53,500 nucleotides of DNA from an uncultured Alphaproteobacteria bacterium (GTDB lineage Bacteria > Pseudomonadota > Alphaproteobacteria > HIMB59 > GCA-002718135), in contig CACFOQ010000009.1 in assembly GCA_902567855.1 (NCBI GenBank), positions 1 through 53,500 on the forward strand. The letters run 5' to 3'. Position numbers and translations under genes: made by a program. The notes beneath the pieces are model-generated. The model had not been told where the DNA came from and ran no database searches. It saw nothing but the letters and a program-made list of their open reading frames with translations. Below are positions 43,025 to 50,762 of the stretch, one piece after another (the first letter of the stretch is position 1; each line of letters begins with the position of its first letter).

Positions 43025-44278
43025 TTACTTACTATTTTTATCTTTTAAGAAAAATATTTTTTTTTGGTAATGTTTGTTTATATTTAGTTTTTCTATAAAA
43101 CTTGGATTTTTTGTATTTAAAAGATCTAGGTTTTGTTTAGTGTTGATCTTATCTATTCTAAGTATATTTATCTTTATATTTTTTTTATCTAATTTTTTTA
43201 GAGTTTGTTCAGCAATTATTTTTGATTTGGTGTAATCATCATCTCTTTTTTCATCTATAAAAACTGTAGAAGGATAAAAAAATTCTATATTAAAATTTCT
43301 AGGAATTAAAGATATAATTTTGATTGGTATATCTATGAAAAATTTTTTATATTCAATAATTTTGGAAGCATTATTTGTTGTTAACAAAATTTTTGGTGAA
43401 ATAAAATAGTAAATTCTTAAATTGGTATACTGATTTAAAATAGGTTTAATTTTTTTTAAAATATTTTTAATATCAATTTTGTATAAATTTATATTTTTTT
43501 TATTAGATGCAATCTTGTTATTATTATAACTTGCAATAATTTTTATATTATTGTTGATCTTAAAAATATCAAATATTTCTTTTCCAATTCCAGTACTTGC
43601 GCCCAAAATCAAGACTGGGATTTTTGTGCTCAAAGCATAGTTTTTAACTTGTTTGCTTATTCTAGTATTTGTTTTTTTTAAATGTGGTCTTATGAATGTT
43701 TTAAACTCTACAATAAATTTATCAAATTCAATTCTATTGTGAATAATTGGATATCTAGGTTTTTTTTTAGAATAAATTTTTAAACTTTCTGATTTTAAAT
43801 TGTTTGAATTGTAGACTAAATTTATACTGTTAATAAGTGAATATTTACCTGGATTTATCATCCCCACATACCAGGATAAATAATTTAATAAAACTCTTAT
43901 TTTGTTATTCGAGTTAATACTTTTTAATTTAATAATCTTTACTAATTTTAATTTTTCATTTTCAAACTCAAACAAACTTTTCTTTAAAAAATTAATTCTC
44001 GCCAATCCAAAATTTTTTTGACAAATTGTTTTTGTATTAAATTGAATTGGAACATCATATTTAAATGCATTTATAAATTCAATTTTAATACTGTATTGAT
44101 TTAATTTTTTATAATTAAATTGTTTTAAAACTTTATGAAAAATTAAAGTTCCGTGAACAATTTTATGATTAAAAATTGAATTATAACCTACTAAGCTATC
44201 TAGATGAATTTTATTTTTATCTCTACTTTCTAAAGAGTAAGCGTACCCTTGATTTTCTGCAATTTTAAATACTTTCAT
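43025..44278 (-). CDS. MaoC-like hydratase / short-chain dehydrogenase fusion
   Basis: Two enzyme folds in one chain of 417 residues. The N-terminal ~120 residues are hot-dog MaoC-like, with the (R)-hydratase dyad motif DKNKIHLD (Asp20, His25) and IVHGTLIFH. From ~220 a short-chain dehydrogenase domain follows, with the cofactor loop GASTGIG (226-232) and catalytic Ser337 and YTKSK (Tyr349, Lys353), all preserved. The two activities suggest dehydration and ketoreduction of the same intermediate, possibly in making a modified acyl or sugar group. I start at the ATG at 44278; a TTG 11 codons earlier (44311) extends it into the upstream repeat. Neither has a clear ribosome site. Confidence 0.78.
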   Translation of the reverse strand: MKVFKIAENQGYAYSLESRDKNKIHLDSLVGYNSIFNHKIVHGTLIFHKVLKQFNYKKLNQYSIKIEFINAFKYDVPIQFNTKTICQKNFGLARINFLKKSLFEFENEKLKLVKIIKLKSINSNNKIRVLLNYLSWYVGMINPGKYSLINSINLVYNSNNLKSESLKIYSKKKPRYPIIHNRIEFDKFIVEFKTFIRPHLKKTNTRISKQVKNYALSTKIPVLILGASTGIGKEIFDIFKINNNIKIIASYNNNKIASNKKNINLYKIDIKNILKKIKPILNQYTNLRIYYFISPKILLTTNNASKIIEYKKFFIDIPIKIISLIPRNFNIEFFYPSTVFIDEKRDDDYTKSKIIAEQTLKKLDKKNIKINILRIDKINTKQNLDLLNTKNPSFIEKLNINKHYQKKIFFLKDKNSK

Positions 44279-44314
44279 TTTTTTTAGGGGGCTTTTTGTT
44301 TCTTGTTCCAAATT

Positions 44315-44369
44315 AGATAATTAGCATATTTACTTACTAATTGGAATTTCTTCGTTGAAAACTTTGTTG
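44315..44369 (+). repeat. Direct repeat copy 2 (55 bp), upstream of the MaoC-SDR gene
   Basis: The second copy of the 46/55 direct repeat (see 42954-43008). It ends only a few bases from the TTG alternative start of the MaoC-SDR gene. The differences between copies fall at first and second codon positions in the one frame that is open in both, so it does not look like a conserved peptide. Confidence 0.7.
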
Positions 44370-44425
44370 AGAGAAACATCAATTTAGTCCTCACCCTATC
44401 TTTTGACTTCGTTGATTTCGTTAAA

Positions 44426-44625
44426 CTATACTCTCTTTAATGTTACCTTAAATATTGCTAATCCTAGTAACACAACTCCTCCTAATCTTTGTATTCATGG
44501 GAATATTTTGGATAAGTAATCTTTTGATGTATTTGAGCAGCAAGCATCGAATATGCCAAAGCATTAATACCACCAAGTCCAACAAATATCATAATCATTA
44601 TCGAAAACCGTGGTTCTGATGGTTT
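44426..44625 (-). pseudogene. Remnant of a LysE-family transporter C-terminus
   Basis: In the 369-base gap 44312-44680, the minus strand reads KPSEPRFSIMIMIFVGLGG, then INALAYSMLAAQI. After a change of frame and an in-frame TGA (where a tryptophan is expected) it continues IQRLGGVVLLGLAIFKVTLK and stops. The pattern of a hydrophobic helix with AYSxLAA, then RLGGxxLLGLxxFK at the end, is that of the last two helices of LysE/RhtB amino-acid exporters. There is no intact start or N-terminal two-thirds. The rest of the gap holds repeat copy 2 and nothing else I recognise. Confidence 0.5.
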
Positions 44626-44680
44626 AGTTAAGGAGCATTCTGTTGTCCACTGCTTCAAACCATTTTAAGTTAAGTAAAAA

Positions 44681-44977
44681 TTAAATATTAACTGGACTTA
44701 TTTCCCACAATTGAATACTTTCAATACATTCATCCCAAATAGGTTTTGCTATCGGATTATTACCGGAAGCTAATTCTTTCAAACCTTCTTCGTTATGAAC
44801 AGAGAGTTTAAACATAATGTAACTTTTATCTGGTGCTACTGCAGGAACTGTTTTTTCAACATGAGCGACACTTTTTCTTACACCCATTCCTTCATCCGAC
44901 TGCATCCATCCCATGAATTTTTCAAATGTTCCTTCTTCAGATTTAAATTTTGCTAATACAAGCATTCCCTTTTCCAT
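44681..44977 (-). CDS. Small protein with dimeric alpha-beta barrel-like pattern
   Basis: A 98-residue soluble protein with a good AAAGGA ribosome site before its ATG. The alternating strand-helix-strand pattern (GMLVLAKFKSEEGTFEKFMGWM, then KSYIMFKLSVHNEEGLKELA, then a final ECIESIQLWEI strand) resembles small dimeric ferredoxin-like barrel proteins such as the ABM/EthD superfamily. I cannot assign a function. Its codon use and clean reading frame suggest a conserved gene, next to decayed sequence. Confidence 0.65.
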   Translation of the reverse strand: MEKGMLVLAKFKSEEGTFEKFMGWMQSDEGMGVRKSVAHVEKTVPAVAPDKSYIMFKLSVHNEEGLKELASGNNPIAKPIWDECIESIQLWEISPVNI

Positions 44978-45071
44978 AATTTTATCCTTTCTTTATAATT
45001 ATTTAGTGTATTTAATATTATTTTAACATAAACTTACAAATTAGTAATATTTAAATTTTACGATCTTTGAA

Positions 45072-46088
45072 TTAAATATAAAAATTATTTAAAATATCAA
45101 AATGTTTTTTGATTATTAAGCTTTCAATATCAAATTCTTCAGATACTTTACTATAAATTTCTTTGTATATATCTCTACTAAAAAGATAGTGACTACTTGA
45201 AAGAAATTTAACATTTTCAGTATCTTTTTTATCACACCATTTTTCCCATTTTTTTGATTCAATTACTTGTTTAATAAATTCTTGAGTTAACTGAAAAAGA
45301 TTCATTTCATTAGCTGTCTCGATAACTTTTTGTGACTCAGCAATTGCCAATTCAGGACCTATATTAAATGCATCGATACCTGAAATTTTTCTCAATTTTA
45401 TATCTTCATGATTTAAATAGTCACAATTATGATCTTTAATTTTAAAATTTGATTCATTGATAATTGCTAACATGTTTTTACAATCATCTATGTTAAATTT
45501 ACCAGTTTGTTTAATTCCTTTAACTAGACTACCAGTAGATCCAGTTAAAAAAATTCCATTTTTTAAATCTTTAACTATATTAAAAGTTTCTAAAAAATTT
45601 TTCTTATTAAATTTTTCACCATGGTCAGTTGTTCCAAATTCAAAATGTATTTTTTTATCTTTTAAGGAATTCTCAATGCAATAATCATATAACTCTTTTA
45701 AAATTTCTAATTTTTTCGTGCCACAATAAGAAGTATCAATATGAATTAAATCAAAACTATTTTGTATATCAGCATATAAACTCGTTTTAGTATTTTCTAG
45801 CTCATTAAAAAAATTATCACTTATTTTGTCAGATGTGTATGGGCCTGAATGATCGCGACAGACATATAAATAAGGGTTACTATTTTTTAAAATTTTAATT
45901 TTTTTCATAAATGTTGCGGTATCAAGATTCATAAAATAACCTCCTCCTAAAGAGGAGCATTCTATTTGATTTCTTGAACAAATAATCATCAAATTTTTTT
46001 GATTTTCTAAAGAAAACTTATTTATGGATTTCAAAGCATTTTCAGTAACTGGACTTATGCCTAATATGGAGCTAGATATTGTTGTCAT
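45072..46088 (-). CDS. GatZ/KbaZ-like tagatose-bisphosphate aldolase family protein
   Basis: A 338-residue TIM-barrel protein. Its N-terminal SPVTENALKSI, then LMIICSRNQIECSSLGGGYFMNLDTATF, aligns with the GatZ/KbaZ pattern (SNQVNQFGGYTGMTPADF). RDHSGPYTSDK corresponds to the GGDHLGP loop, and IGPELAIAESQKVIETA to VGPALTFALREA. In enterics GatZ/KbaZ are non-catalytic partners of GatY/KbaY. No GatY is adjacent here; the nearest class II aldolase in view is the gene at 9372. It diverges across 41 bases from the NTF2/glycosyltransferase set, suggesting a shared regulatory region and a role in making its precursor. Confidence 0.68.
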   Translation of the reverse strand: MTTISSSILGISPVTENALKSINKFSLENQKNLMIICSRNQIECSSLGGGYFMNLDTATFMKKIKILKNSNPYLYVCRDHSGPYTSDKISDNFFNELENTKTSLYADIQNSFDLIHIDTSYCGTKKLEILKELYDYCIENSLKDKKIHFEFGTTDHGEKFNKKNFLETFNIVKDLKNGIFLTGSTGSLVKGIKQTGKFNIDDCKNMLAIINESNFKIKDHNCDYLNHEDIKLRKISGIDAFNIGPELAIAESQKVIETANEMNLFQLTQEFIKQVIESKKWEKWCDKKDTENVKFLSSSHYLFSRDIYKEIYSKVSEEFDIESLIIKKHFDILNNFYI

Positions 46089-46129
46089 TATATTTTATAA
46101 AGTTTCTTCAATAAAGTGGTTAAAAAATC

Positions 46130-46468
46130 ATGAGGCACCTTATTTTAAAAAAACTAGTAAAACAATATTTTAAAGCATTTAATATTCATTCTACAGATCA
46201 ATTATCGAAATTATTTTCTAAAAACATTCAACTACGGGACTGGGACGTAAATTTAAAAGGCATAAATAATGTATTACTTCACAATAAAAAAATATTTTCA
46301 AATAATAAAAAAATTCATGTAAAAATAAAAGATCTTTCTTTTAATAAAAAAACTGTTTTTGCAGAATTGTTAATTCAAATTAATAAGAATAAAAATATTA
46401 ATGTAATTGATATTATTTCTTACAATGATAAAAATTTAATTAAATCAATAAAAGCTTTTATAGGATAA
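46130..46468 (+). CDS. NTF2/SnoaL-like small protein
   Basis: A 112-residue protein with the cone-shaped NTF2 fold pattern: an N-terminal helix LVKQYFKAFNIHSTDQLSKLF, then SKNIQLRDWDVNLKGINNVL, followed by beta strands (KIHVKIKDLSFNKKTVFAELLIQI, NVIDIISYN). Members act as small hydrolases, isomerases, or binding subunits. It is first in a plus-strand set of five genes and 20 bases before the glycosyltransferase gene, with an AAAGGA ribosome site between them. The function is unknown; its position suggests a part in the same glycan pathway. Confidence 0.7.
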   Translation: MRHLILKKLVKQYFKAFNIHSTDQLSKLFSKNIQLRDWDVNLKGINNVLLHNKKIFSNNKKIHVKIKDLSFNKKTVFAELLIQINKNKNINVIDIISYNDKNLIKSIKAFIG

Positions 46469-46488
46469 GTTCTAAAGGAAATTTTGAA

Positions 46489-47271
46489 ATGATAAGTAAT
46501 AAAATTTTATTATTTGTTCCATGTTATAATTGTTCATCTCATATTATTAATACCTTAAACAATGTTAAGAAAAATATTGGTAAAATGATTGATGAGATTA
46601 TTTTAGTAGATAATGGAAGTACTGATAATACAATACAAATTATAAAAAAATATTTAAAGAATACTAATGATCTAAAAATAAAACTACTAATTAATAAAAA
46701 TAATTATAGTCTTGGGGGGTCTCATAAAGTGGCTTTTAACTATGCTTTAAATAATAATTTTAATTTTGTTATAACTATCCATGGAGATAACCAAGGTGAT
46801 GCTAAAGATATATATTCTATATTAAATGAAAAAAAATATATTGATTTTGATTGTTTTTTTGGCTCAAGATTTCATAAAAATTCACAATTAAAAAATTACT
46901 CTAAAATAAGAATTATGGGTAATTATATATTTAATTCAGTTTTTTCTATTTTACTTTTTAAAAAAATTTTAGATATTGGCGCAGGTATAAATGTTTATAA
47001 TAAATCTTTTTTTCAAGATAAATCTTTTTTACGATTTCCAAATTCATTAATGTTTAATCCCTATTTACATTTTTATGCTATCTTAAATGGTTATAAAACA
47101 AAATTCTTCCCAATAGATTGGTCTGAAGAAGGTCAAGTTTCTAATGTAAAATTTTTTAGAGAAGTTTATAGTCTTATAAAATTAGTTTTCTTATTGGTTT
47201 TTTATAGAAAAAGTTTGATTAAAAATAATTTTACTAAAAAAATTAATTATGAATATGATGTAGTTTTATGA
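46489..47271 (+). CDS. Family 2 glycosyltransferase
   Basis: A 260-residue GT-A-fold enzyme. The start ILLFVPCYNCSSHI and IDEIILVDNGSTDNT (near residue 35-48) are the GT2 donor-site hallmarks, and TIHGDNQGDAKDI near 95-106 supplies the acidic metal-binding element (DxD-like). The C-terminal third is hydrophobic (IFNSVFSILLFKKI, LIKLVFLLVFYRK), as in polyprenyl-phosphate or membrane-associated glycosyltransferases like DPM1. The acceptor and donor cannot be read off. Its end overlaps the HAD gene by four bases (ATGA). Confidence 0.88.
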   Translation: MISNKILLFVPCYNCSSHIINTLNNVKKNIGKMIDEIILVDNGSTDNTIQIIKKYLKNTNDLKIKLLINKNNYSLGGSHKVAFNYALNNNFNFVITIHGDNQGDAKDIYSILNEKKYIDFDCFFGSRFHKNSQLKNYSKIRIMGNYIFNSVFSILLFKKILDIGAGINVYNKSFFQDKSFLRFPNSLMFNPYLHFYAILNGYKTKFFPIDWSEEGQVSNVKFFREVYSLIKLVFLLVFYRKSLIKNNFTKKINYEYDVVL

Positions 47272-47765
47272 AAAAGATACCTGAATATTTAATTATAGAT
47301 GTAGATGGTGTTATGACTACAGGACAATTTATTTATGATATATCAGGAAAAGTAATGAAAATATTTGGAGCTCATGATAATGATGGTCTTAAAATTATTA
47401 AAAATTATTTTAAAATTATCTTTCTGACTGCTGATAAAAAAGGCTTTAAAATTACCAAAAAAAGAATAACTGGAGATATGGGGTTTGATTTAGAATTAAT
47501 AGACGAAAAAAATAGATACTTATATTTAGAAAAAAAATATAAATTTAATAATATTATTTACATTGGTGATGGCATATATGACGCAAAAATTTTATCAAAA
47601 GCAGAGTTAGGTATATGTCCATCTAATGCGAGGAAAGAAGCAATTAAATCTTGTAACTATGTTACTCCATCAGAATCGGGTAATGGAGCAGTTTTAGATT
47701 CATGTCTATATATTTTAAAAAGATATTATAAAAAAGAATATACTTCTTTTATTAAAAATATCTAA
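47268..47765 (+). CDS. KdsC-like HAD phosphatase
   Basis: A 165-residue C0-type haloacid-dehalogenase phosphatase, similar to KdsC and the phosphatase partner of sialic-acid synthetases. Motif I is LIIDVDGVMTTG (Asp11, Asp13), motif II is FLTADKKG, and motifs III/IV are RITGDMGFDLE and YIGDGIYDAKILSKAELGICPSNA. Members of this subfamily dephosphorylate sugar-acid or sugar phosphates as tetramers. It overlaps both neighbours by one to four bases, so it is part of a coupled set with the glycosyltransferase and the nucleotidyltransferase-kinase. Confidence 0.88.
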   Translation: MKKIPEYLIIDVDGVMTTGQFIYDISGKVMKIFGAHDNDGLKIIKNYFKIIFLTADKKGFKITKKRITGDMGFDLELIDEKNRYLYLEKKYKFNNIIYIGDGIYDAKILSKAELGICPSNARKEAIKSCNYVTPSESGNGAVLDSCLYILKRYYKKEYTSFIKNI

Positions 47766-49333
47766 TGTTAGTTTTTATACCTTCAGCTGGTACAGGAAGT
47801 AGATTAGGTCACCATACAAAATATATTAATAAAACTTTGCTACCTGTTGGTAAACTCCCAGTACTTTCTCATATAATTAATTTTTATCCTCCTAAAACAG
47901 AGTTTTTAATTGCTCTAGGATACAAAGGGGATCAAATAAAAAATTTTATTAAAATTTTTTATCCAAACAGGAAGATAAATTTTGTAGAAATAGAAAATTA
48001 TAATGGTAATGGTTCAAGTCTTACTCATACAATTAAAATATCTTTAGACAAAATAAATACTGAATTTATTTTTCATGCAAATGACTCAATACTTAAAGAT
48101 AAAATTAAATTAAACTTTAAGCAAGATACTATGTTCATATCTAAAAAATATTTAGGAAGTAAAGACTATCGATCTGTAAATCTTAATACCTTAAGTGAAA
48201 TAATTAAAATTAATAATAAAAATGACAAATTAAAAAAAACTAATTTATATAACTATACAGGTATTTGTTATATCAAAAATTATAAATTATTTAAAAAAAT
48301 AATAAATTTATATGATAATGATTTAGCAGAACTAAATTACTTTGTAAATAATCCTCTTAAAGAAAAAATATATTCTAAAAAGGTAAAAAATTGGTACGAT
48401 TTTGGTAACTTAAAATCCAGAATAGACACTATAAATAAAATTTCTGATTTTAATAATCTCAATAAATATGATGAGGCAATTTTTTTTAAATCAAACAAAG
48501 TATTTAAGTTTTATACTAATAATCAAACTATAAAGGAAAAAATATATAGGGCAAAAAAACTGAATGGTTTTGTGCCCAAAATACAAAAATATAATAAATA
48601 TTTTTTTCAATATCAATATATAAAAGGAACAGTACTTTGTTCAAAAGACTTAAATAGATTGGCTTTTATAGACTTATTAAATTTTTTAAAAAATAATTTT
48701 TGGATAAAAAAATCATTAACCAAAATAAATATCAAAAAATTTAAAAAAGAATGTAATAAATTTTATTTTGATAAAACTATAGAAAGAATTAATTTATTTT
48801 TTGCAAAAACAAAGCTTAAAGATAATAAAAGTATAATTAACAAAAAAAATTATGAAAAAATATTTACAATTTTAAAAAAAATAAAATGGAAAGAAATTAA
48901 TAATGGAATAGCATCTAATTTTCATGGTGATTTACATTTTGAAAATATTGTTAGTGATAACAAAAAATATACTCTTATTGACTGGAGACATAATTTTGGG
49001 GCAATTCTAGATTATGGAGATATCTATTATGATTTTGCAAAGATTTATCATGCTCTAATAATTAATCACAATCTAATAAGAAAAGAATATTTTAAAATTA
49101 GTATTAAAAAAAATAGAATAAACTATGATTTTAAAAAATATCCTAATAATAAGTTATTGATTAATATTTTTGAAAATTTTTTAATAACAAATGGCTATTC
49201 TATTAAAAAAACTAAAATAATAACAGCATTAATATTTCTTAATATAGCGCCATTACATGATGGAAATTATTCCTACCTTCTTTTTTTTTTAGGAAAAAAA
49301 ATGCTTAATGATATAATTAAAAATTATGAATAA
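47765..49333 (+). CDS. Nucleotidyltransferase fused to APH/choline-kinase-like phosphotransferase
   Basis: A 522-residue two-domain protein. Residues 1-~225 form a sugar-nucleotidyltransferase domain, with the signature FIPSAGTGSRLGHHTKYINK at the N-terminus, then TLLPVGKLPVLSHI, FHANDSIL and NWYDFGNLKSRIDT. Residues ~240-520 form a kinase-like domain with the aminoglycoside/choline-kinase catalytic loop NFHGDLHFENI (~385-395) and the metal-binding IDWRHNFG (~402-409). Together they could phosphorylate a small alcohol or sugar and then activate it with a nucleotide, like LicA plus LicC for phosphocholine. The substrate is not determinable. It shares one base with the previous gene and overlaps the aminotransferase by 8 bases. 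Confidence 0.82.
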   Translation: MLVFIPSAGTGSRLGHHTKYINKTLLPVGKLPVLSHIINFYPPKTEFLIALGYKGDQIKNFIKIFYPNRKINFVEIENYNGNGSSLTHTIKISLDKINTEFIFHANDSILKDKIKLNFKQDTMFISKKYLGSKDYRSVNLNTLSEIIKINNKNDKLKKTNLYNYTGICYIKNYKLFKKIINLYDNDLAELNYFVNNPLKEKIYSKKVKNWYDFGNLKSRIDTINKISDFNNLNKYDEAIFFKSNKVFKFYTNNQTIKEKIYRAKKLNGFVPKIQKYNKYFFQYQYIKGTVLCSKDLNRLAFIDLLNFLKNNFWIKKSLTKINIKKFKKECNKFYFDKTIERINLFFAKTKLKDNKSIINKKNYEKIFTILKKIKWKEINNGIASNFHGDLHFENIVSDNKKYTLIDWRHNFGAILDYGDIYYDFAKIYHALIINHNLIRKEYFKISIKKNRINYDFKKYPNNKLLINIFENFLITNGYSIKKTKIITALIFLNIAPLHDGNYSYLLFFLGKKMLNDIIKNYE

Positions 49334-50762
49334 GAAATTACTGTCAATAGATGATTGTCACTCATTAAATATAAATGAAATAAAAAAATTATACAAAAAT
49401 CATATAAGCAATGCTCTTGTTAATATTTTTGAGGGATTTTCTTTTGGCAATGAAACAGTTAAATATGCTGAAGGTCAATATATTTATACAAATCAGAATA
49501 AAAAAATATTAGATTTTACTGGAGGACTTGGGGTATTAAACATTGGCCACAATAATTCTAAAGTTATATCTGAAAGAATAGATTATCAAAAATCAAAAAG
49601 AATGGAGGTTTATAAAAATTATTTGTCACCATATTTAGCAGGTTTAAGTCATAACATTTCAGAGATTTTACCAAGTGACTTAAATTATAGTTTTTTTTGT
49701 AACTCTGGTTCAGAAGCGATTGATGGAAGTATAAAAATTGCTTATAAATATCACAATGGTAGTCGTAAATATATACTTCATTCTAATAGATCATTTCATG
49801 GTAAATTATTAAGCTCTTTAAGTGTAAGTAAAGACAATTATGAAATTAGTTTTCCCAAATTAGCTGGAACACATGATTATGAATTTAATAATCTTGATTC
49901 ATTAAATAAAAAAATTAGTGAGCTAAAAAAAAATAATGGGCAATCAGATGTATATGCAATTTTAGTAGAACCTTTTTCAGCATCATCAATGACTTCAAAC
50001 TCAAAAGAATTCATGCAAGGTGTCAGAAAATTATGTAACAAACATGATATTGTTCTTATATTTGATGAAATTTACACAGGTTTTTATAAAACAGGGAAGT
50101 TATTTTATTTTGAAAACTTTAATCTTGTACCTGATGTTTTAGTTTTAAGTAAATCTTTAGGTGGAGGCAAATCATCAATATCGGGATATATTTCAAGAAA
50201 TAAAATTGCCAAAAAATCCTATGACAATATGAGTGATGTACTAATGCATAGTACAACTTACAATGGTTTTGGAGAAGAATGCATTACTGCAATTTCAGCA
50301 ATAAATCAGATGATAGAAAATGATTATGAAACTAAGTCTTTAAGCCTAGGTAAAGAACTAAATAAAGAATTAAAAAAGTTACAAGAATTAAACCCAAAAA
50401 AAATTAAAGATATAAGAGGAACGGGATGTTTATATGGATTAGTATTAAAAATTGATAGTCTTGCAATTAGGTCTATAAAAATCATACCGTCAAAATTTTT
50501 ATCTGATGAGAAATTTATAGATAAGTTAGTTGTTACTGCTATTATGGAAGAATTATATACAAAACATAACATTTTAACGACATTTAAAGATAACACAGAG
50601 GTTATACTTTGTGTTGAACCTTCAATAATTTCAACAAAAGGGGATATTATTTATTTTACTAAATGCTTAGATCAAGTTTTAAATAAAAATATTGTGCTTT
50701 TGGTATCTAATCTTTTAAAAAATAAAATAAAAAACAATAATCTATTTTTGCATAAGCCTTAA
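49326..50762 (+). CDS. Class III PLP-dependent aminotransferase
   Basis: A 478-residue fold-type I aminotransferase of class III (ornithine, GABA, diaminobutyrate type). It has GGLGVLNIGHNN near residue 66-76, the cofactor phosphate-binding CNSGSEAIDGSIKIA, the RSFHGKLLS block, the ring-stacking LIFDEIYTGFYKTG (Asp247), and the Schiff-base lysine in VLSKSLGGG (Lys276). The residues beyond ~440 are unremarkable. The donor and acceptor are unknown; the setting suggests it puts an amino group on the metabolite activated by its neighbour. The 3' end converges with and overlaps the FAD oxidoreductase gene by 21 bases. Confidence 0.88.
   Translation: MNKKLLSIDDCHSLNINEIKKLYKNHISNALVNIFEGFSFGNETVKYAEGQYIYTNQNKKILDFTGGLGVLNIGHNNSKVISERIDYQKSKRMEVYKNYLSPYLAGLSHNISEILPSDLNYSFFCNSGSEAIDGSIKIAYKYHNGSRKYILHSNRSFHGKLLSSLSVSKDNYEISFPKLAGTHDYEFNNLDSLNKKISELKKNNGQSDVYAILVEPFSASSMTSNSKEFMQGVRKLCNKHDIVLIFDEIYTGFYKTGKLFYFENFNLVPDVLVLSKSLGGGKSSISGYISRNKIAKKSYDNMSDVLMHSTTYNGFGEECITAISAINQMIENDYETKSLSLGKELNKELKKLQELNPKKIKDIRGTGCLYGLVLKIDSLAIRSIKIIPSKFLSDEKFIDKLVVTAIMEELYTKHNILTTFKDNTEVILCVEPSIISTKGDIIYFTKCLDQVLNKNIVLLVSNLLKNKIKNNNLFLHKP

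Noticed and set aside
42954-44369. The 55-bp repeat as integron attC sites
   Set aside because: The copies lack the R and L box inverted-repeat structure, and no integron integrase is seen.
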